Positions 60,270 through 64,000 of a stretch of DNA of 64,000 nt are shown in pieces. A model generated the notes under the pieces. That model was given only the letters and a program-made list of their open reading frames with translations, was not told the DNA's origin and made no database searches. The position numbers and the translations under genes were made by a program. Each line of letters begins with the position of its first letter. Position 1 is the stretch's first letter. Origin of the DNA: CAWJMF01 sp963843945 (GTDB lineage: Bacteria; Vulcanimicrobiota; Vulcanimicrobiia; Vulcanimicrobiales; Vulcanimicrobiaceae); NCBI GenBank assembly GCA_963843945.1, contig CAWJMF010000001.1:1-64000 (forward strand), given 5' to 3'.

Positions 60270-62040
60270 GTGAACCGACAGCGAGTTTGGGTCGTCGCGC
60301 TCAGCCTGATCGCATTGATCGTCTTCATGCCGGCGGCGGGCGACGGCTGGAAGCGCTCCGGGACGTTCGGCATGCGCATCGAGCGGGCCGAGCCGCTCGT
60401 GCGGGCTGTGACGCCGCACTCGCCCGCGTCCCGCGCCGGGATCCAGCCGGGCGACATGATCGACATACGCGCGCTCGGAATCAACGGTCACCTCGATCTG
60501 ATGGCGCCGCGTCCGGGGAGCACGCTCGGACTCATCGTCATCCACGACGGGACGCCCCGCGCGGTCACGCTGACCGCCGAGCCCGGCGAAATGAAAGCGC
60601 CGCTGCGCTGGCTCATCTTCGGCGAGTTCGTTTCGACTGCGGCCTTCATTCTGGTGGGCGCGCTGCTCGTTTTCCTGCGGCCCGCGCCGATGACGTGGTG
60701 GCTCTGGCTCTACTGCGTCGGCATCGTACCGGTCAACGAACTGCTCGACTTCTATTCGTTTCTTCCGCACCGGGCGATGACCGGCGTGTGGCTTACGGCG
60801 CGGGTCCTCCTCGGCGGCTTCAGCGCTTTTCCTTTGATGCCGTTCGTCTTGCGCTTTCCCGAAGACCGAATCTCGGGCTGGCGGGCGCGGGTACGCGTTC
60901 CGGCGATCGCCTTTACGGCGATTCTGCTCGCCTACTACATCACGATCGCCTGGATCGGGCTGCGCGACGGTCTATCGCACTATTCGCTTTTCAACGGGCT
61001 GCCCGCGCTCGGCGTGTACCTCTTCTCGGCAACGCTGCTCGTCCTCACCTTCAGCCGCTCGCACGGCTCTGCGCGCCAGCGCCTGAAGTGGGTCGTTACG
61101 GGAATGCTCGTCGGCTTCGTCGCGCAGGTGCTGGTCTACGTGCCGGGCCCGATTTGGCTTGGGCCGCTGTGCGAACTCATCTCGATCGTCATGCCGATCA
61201 GCGTCGCGTACGCCGCGCTGCGCCAGCGCCTCATCGACGTCGACTTCGTCATCAACCGCGCGATCGTCTACACGATCATGACGGCGCTGTTGATCGCGTT
61301 CGTCAGCCTAATCGACTTCCTGACCTCGCATTTCATCTCGGAGTACCACCTCGCGCTCTACGCCGAAGCCGCGGCCACGATTGCCGTCGGCTTCGCGCTC
61401 GATCGCTTCCGCGGCGAGCTCGATCGCCTCAGCGAACGAATTTTCTTCAAATCGCGGCACGAAGCCGAAGCGCAGCTCGACCGCGTCGCGCGCTCGCTCG
61501 AGTTCGCGACCCGTCAAGACAGCATTCAAGAGGCAGTCGTCGACGAACCGGTTCGCTGGCTGAAGCTCGCCTCCGCCGCGCTCTTCACGTCCGACGAAGA
61601 GCGGCACCGCTACGTCCGCACGCACGGCCTCGGCTGGGATGGCGAGGAACTCCGCGAACTCATGGACGACGATCGCGTGGTGCGCTATCTCAAAGCCGAG
61701 CGCGAGCCGCTCGGCGCCAAAGAGGTCGCGTGGAACGTTGCGGGACTGCCGAAGGGCGCAGCCGCACCGGCTTATTTTCTTCCGATCTTTTGCCGCGAAG
61801 CGCTGCACGCGTTCGTCGTGTACGGCGCGCACGCCGACACGACGGCGCTCGATCCGACCGAAACCTCACTGCTCGCCGCGCTCGGACCGCGCGCGGGCAT
61901 CGCGTTCGATCACCTTACGTACGAGGTGATGCGCGAACAACTCGCGACCGCGAACGAACGCGCCAACCTCAACGAGAAACTTCTGTCGGCGTGGGTCGGC
62001 CGCGCGAAGACACAAGCAGAGGAACCCGCTCTCCGATTAG
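60270..62040 (+). CDS. PDZ - multi-TM - GAF-like membrane sensor protein
   Basis: GTG at 60270 starts an N-terminal TM helix (VVALSLIALIVFMPAA) and a PDZ-like domain (RAVTPHSPASRAGIQPGDMI, GLIVIHDGTPRAVTL). Seven to eight TM helices follow (WLIFGEFVSTAAFILVGALL through TIMTALLIAFVSLIDFLTS), then a coiled linker and a GAF-like domain (EAVVDEPVRWLKLASAALFT, AYFLPIFCREALHAFVVYGA). No kinase, phosphatase or cyclase output is found. The frame stays open to 62348, but the last 100 codons are arginine-rich and antisense to the next gene, so the true end is probably near 62040 after an indel. Confidence 0.72.
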
Positions 62041-62043
62041 CTC

Positions 62044-63495
62044 CTAGCGCGCGTCTTGGAGGCGGCCTTCGCGGTACAAGAGCGCGAGCCGAGGATCGTA
62101 GCGCGGCAGCAACGCCGCCGATTCGGGCGGCGACCACATCGTCAGAACGTTCATGTTCGCCTTTTCCAGAACCGCGACGGCTTGTTGCGTTTCCCCGGCC
62201 GCGACGTACACGGCGGCGAGCGAACTCGGCGCGACGAGGTTCCGCTCCGGCGAGTGCGCGATGCGGTCGGCTTCGACGACGGCTGCGGCGCGGTCGCCCT
62301 CTTTTGCGCGGCAGTAGGCGATCCACGTGCGCAGCTGAACGCGGTTAAAATCCTTGGACGTAAAGTGCTTTAAGATCGCGAGCGCGCGTTCGGCGTGACC
62401 GCTCTGCTCGAGCGCCATTGCGATGTGCAGGCGCGAGAGGACGCTGCCGGGATAGATCGCGAGGGCCTGCTGAAACGGGGCAACCGCTTCGGCATAGCGG
62501 CCAGAATAGTAGTACGCGACGCCGAGCGAACGCCAGGTGAGGAACGAGGTCGGATCCAGGCGACTCGCTTCGCGCAGTTCGGCGATGCTGCGCGTGAAGT
62601 CGCCGGAATAGAGCGTCTGGATGCCGTACCACAGGTGTGCCGGCGCGCTGTTCGGCTCGAGCGCGATCGCCGTCTCGAATTCGTGCGCGGCGGCTTTGGG
62701 ACTGTGCCCATACCAATCGAGGTAGCAGCCGTAACTCACGTGCGCCTCGGCGCTCGCCGGCCCGGCGCGCAGGGCTTGCAGCGCGTAGTCCCTCCCGGCA
62801 TTGACGTGAGCCCGGCGCGTATCTCCAAGGGTCAACTGCGCGACTCGCAGTTCGATGTCGGCGAGACCTGCGTAACCGAGCGCGCTGCGCGGCGCGAGCC
62901 GCGTGACCTCGCGAAAGTCGGCCTGCGCGAGCGACATCTCCTTGAACGGCACTTTGTCGAAGTAATATCGGCCGAGGCGATAGGCGCGCTGCGCGGTCGG
63001 CGGCAGCGTGGAAATTGCACCCCGTAGCCCATGCGGTTGCGCCGACCGATAGGCCAGACTCGCGCCCGCGCCGACGGCCACGACCAGGGCAACGGCAGCG
63101 GCGGTACGCAGCACCCCGAAGCTTCGCCGGCGTCGGTCCAGCGTCGGCACTTCGGGCGGCACGTCCGCCGCTTCGGCGCTCCAGACTTCGGCGGCGAAGC
63201 GATACCCGCGGCGCGGTACGGTCAGAATGAGGCCGCCCTTCCCGAACGCTGCGAGCGACTTGCGCAACAGGTAGACTTGCTGCGACAAGTTCCCTTCCTG
63301 GACGAATTCGCCCGGCCAGAGCGTCTCGAGGAGCATCTCCTTCGTGAGGAGCTCGCGCGGCCGTTCCAGGAAGAGGGCGAGCAGCTCCAGCGCCTTGGGC
63401 GTGAGCGCGATGGGACTCTCGCCCCGCGTCAGCGTGCCCCGCAGGCGGTCGAACACGAACGACTCGAAAATGAGGTAGCGCCCGTCCATGGCCAT
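62044..63495 (-). CDS. CadC/ToxR-like membrane transcriptional regulator with TPR domain
   Basis: The 483-residue protein has an OmpR-type winged helix at residues 8-105 (IALTPKALELLALFLERPRE, LLTKEMLLETLWPGEFVQEG, LILTVPRRGYRF). A single TM helix follows (VLRTAAAVALVVAVGAGASLAY, about 130-150), then an extracytoplasmic TPR domain (SAEAHVSYGCYLDWYGHSPK, TSFLTWRSLGVAYYYSGRYA, VLSRLHIAMALEQSGHAERA). This is the one-component CadC layout: signals in the periplasm act directly on DNA. It is convergent with the PDZ/GAF sensor. Confidence 0.88.
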   Translation of the reverse strand: MAMDGRYLIFESFVFDRLRGTLTRGESPIALTPKALELLALFLERPRELLTKEMLLETLWPGEFVQEGNLSQQVYLLRKSLAAFGKGGLILTVPRRGYRFAAEVWSAEAADVPPEVPTLDRRRRSFGVLRTAAAVALVVAVGAGASLAYRSAQPHGLRGAISTLPPTAQRAYRLGRYYFDKVPFKEMSLAQADFREVTRLAPRSALGYAGLADIELRVAQLTLGDTRRAHVNAGRDYALQALRAGPASAEAHVSYGCYLDWYGHSPKAAAHEFETAIALEPNSAPAHLWYGIQTLYSGDFTRSIAELREASRLDPTSFLTWRSLGVAYYYSGRYAEAVAPFQQALAIYPGSVLSRLHIAMALEQSGHAERALAILKHFTSKDFNRVQLRTWIAYCRAKEGDRAAAVVEADRIAHSPERNLVAPSSLAAVYVAAGETQQAVAVLEKANMNVLTMWSPPESAALLPRYDPRLALLYREGRLQDAR

Positions 63496-63547
63496 ACTCT
63501 ATTTTACGCCATTGTTAAACGAAACGGAGAGTTTTGAGAAATTTTTA

Positions 63548-63560
63548 GAGATTAAATCTC
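63548..63560. promoter_or_regulatory. Small palindrome in the divergent promoter region
   Basis: GAGAT-TAA-ATCTC lies in an AT-rich stretch between the divergent CadC-like and DUF2269 genes. It is a possible operator, perhaps for the CadC-like regulator itself. Short and unconfirmed. Confidence 0.3.
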
Positions 63561-63624
63561 GCTAATTTCCACAGCGCCTCCTCGCCGGGAGGGCTTCGGG
63601 CGAGCGGCTCCCAAGCTCCGGCTC

Positions 63625-64000
63625 ATGGCCATCGCGTACCTCGCGATCAAAGTGCTGCACATCATGCTCGCGATCACCGCACTCGGCGCCAACCTGACGT
63701 ACGGTGCGTGGTTCGCGCGAGCGAATCTCAACCCGGCGTTCGCGCCGGTCGCGCTGCGCGGCATCCGGTTTCTCGACGACTGGATCGCGAATCCCGCGTA
63801 CCTCCTGATGCTCCCGACCGGCGCCGCGATGGTGCTCCTGGGCGGCCTCTCGTTCCGGACGCACTGGATCGCGCTGTCGCTCGGCTTGTGGGTGATCGCG
63901 GTCCTGGCCGGCTACCTGGGCTACTCGCCCGTCCTGCGCGCACAAATCCGGGCAGTCGACGCCGAGGGCATCGCGAGCGACGCAGCGAGACGCCTCGCCG
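63625..64000 (+). CDS. DUF2269-like membrane protein, truncated by the window end
   Basis: ATG at 63625 opens a frame that runs off the window (125 codons seen). It shows YLAIKVLHIMLAITALGANL, IRFLDDWIANPAYLLMLPTG, AAMVLLGGLSF and ALSLGLWVIAVLAGYLGYSP, three to four TM helices with the KxLHI start and P-rich loops of DUF2269 (predicted integral membrane proteins). Function is unknown. Confidence 0.78.
   Translation, partial: MAIAYLAIKVLHIMLAITALGANLTYGAWFARANLNPAFAPVALRGIRFLDDWIANPAYLLMLPTGAAMVLLGGLSFRTHWIALSLGLWVIAVLAGYLGYSPVLRAQIRAVDAEGIASDAARRLA

Noticed and set aside
59898..62348. An 816-codon protein spanning the VOC gene, the membrane sensor and antisense of the CadC-like gene
   Set aside because: Both ends are low-complexity arginine/serine shadow sequence; only 60270 to about 62040 shows domain structure.
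1..64000. CRISPR array, integrase or insertion sequence
   Set aside because: No regularly spaced direct repeats, no transposase or recombinase domain, and no attachment-site duplication of a tRNA 3' end were seen; absence is by eye only.

Overview
This 64 kb window is high-GC bacterial chromosome, densely packed on both strands. Csu-type pilus genes, GloVer-repeat secreted proteins, many TPR/LuxR one-component regulators, Uma2-family proteins and Tat-exported redox enzymes would fit an uncultured, poorly sampled phylum such as Eremiobacterota (WPS-2). That placement is a guess from gene content, not a demonstrated one. I see no rRNA, CRISPR array, integrase or intact transposase.

Layout. 1-1.6 kb: two tRNAs, a MarR regulator with a zinc-ribbon partner, and a Uma2 protein. 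1.66-6.5 kb: an archaic chaperone-usher pilus locus on the minus strand, frameshifted in all five genes. 7-11 kb: a large LuxR ATPase, a BTAD regulator and a small unknown. 11.3-18.3 kb: exported redox and hydrolytic enzymes (phosphoesterase, SoxC with cytochrome c, FAD oxidase, cytochrome P460, alpha/beta hydrolase). 19.8-21.9 kb: gene remnants and duplications, including an enoyl-CoA hydratase copy fused to a contractile tail-tube fragment. 22-29.6 kb: secreted and membrane unknowns and a divergent pair of TPR proteins. 29.8-39 kb: a B12 mutase, GntR regulator, Liv-type ABC transporter and class III CoA-transferase operon, with enoyl-CoA hydratase divergent from it. 40-53.7 kb: GIDE/ankyrin plus LemA, a second Uma2, a TIR-ATPase-TPR protein, methylglyoxal synthase, a CHASE2-TIR membrane protein with DUF5069, GNAT, XRE and HNH. 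54.3-58.6 kb: the tRNA/Ro60/Y-RNA locus. 58.7-64 kb: a GH130-like glycosidase, a VOC protein, a PDZ/membrane/GAF sensor, a CadC-like regulator and a partial DUF2269 protein.

The outstanding locus is 54.3-58.6 kb. A compact same-strand array of 18 recognisable tRNA genes covers 17 amino acids. Inside it lie a full-length Ro60/Rsr (TROVE plus VWA) gene and four RNA elements with the hallmarks of bacterial Y RNAs: a shared 5' motif (CGGGCCGA then GGTTAyC), a shared 3' motif (ACTTGTCC), covarying terminal stems, and internal tRNA-like arms in circularly permuted order. Five of the 18 tRNAs have C instead of the near-invariant U at position 33. I infer a single unit for RNA quality control or tRNA replacement under stress or nuclease attack.

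Caution on sequence quality: frameshifts interrupt otherwise well conserved proteins in clusters (pilus locus, LivM, LivF, both TIR proteins, DUF5069, the hydrolase). Some or many could be assembly indels rather than true pseudogenes, so broken genes are described by their reconstructed product.
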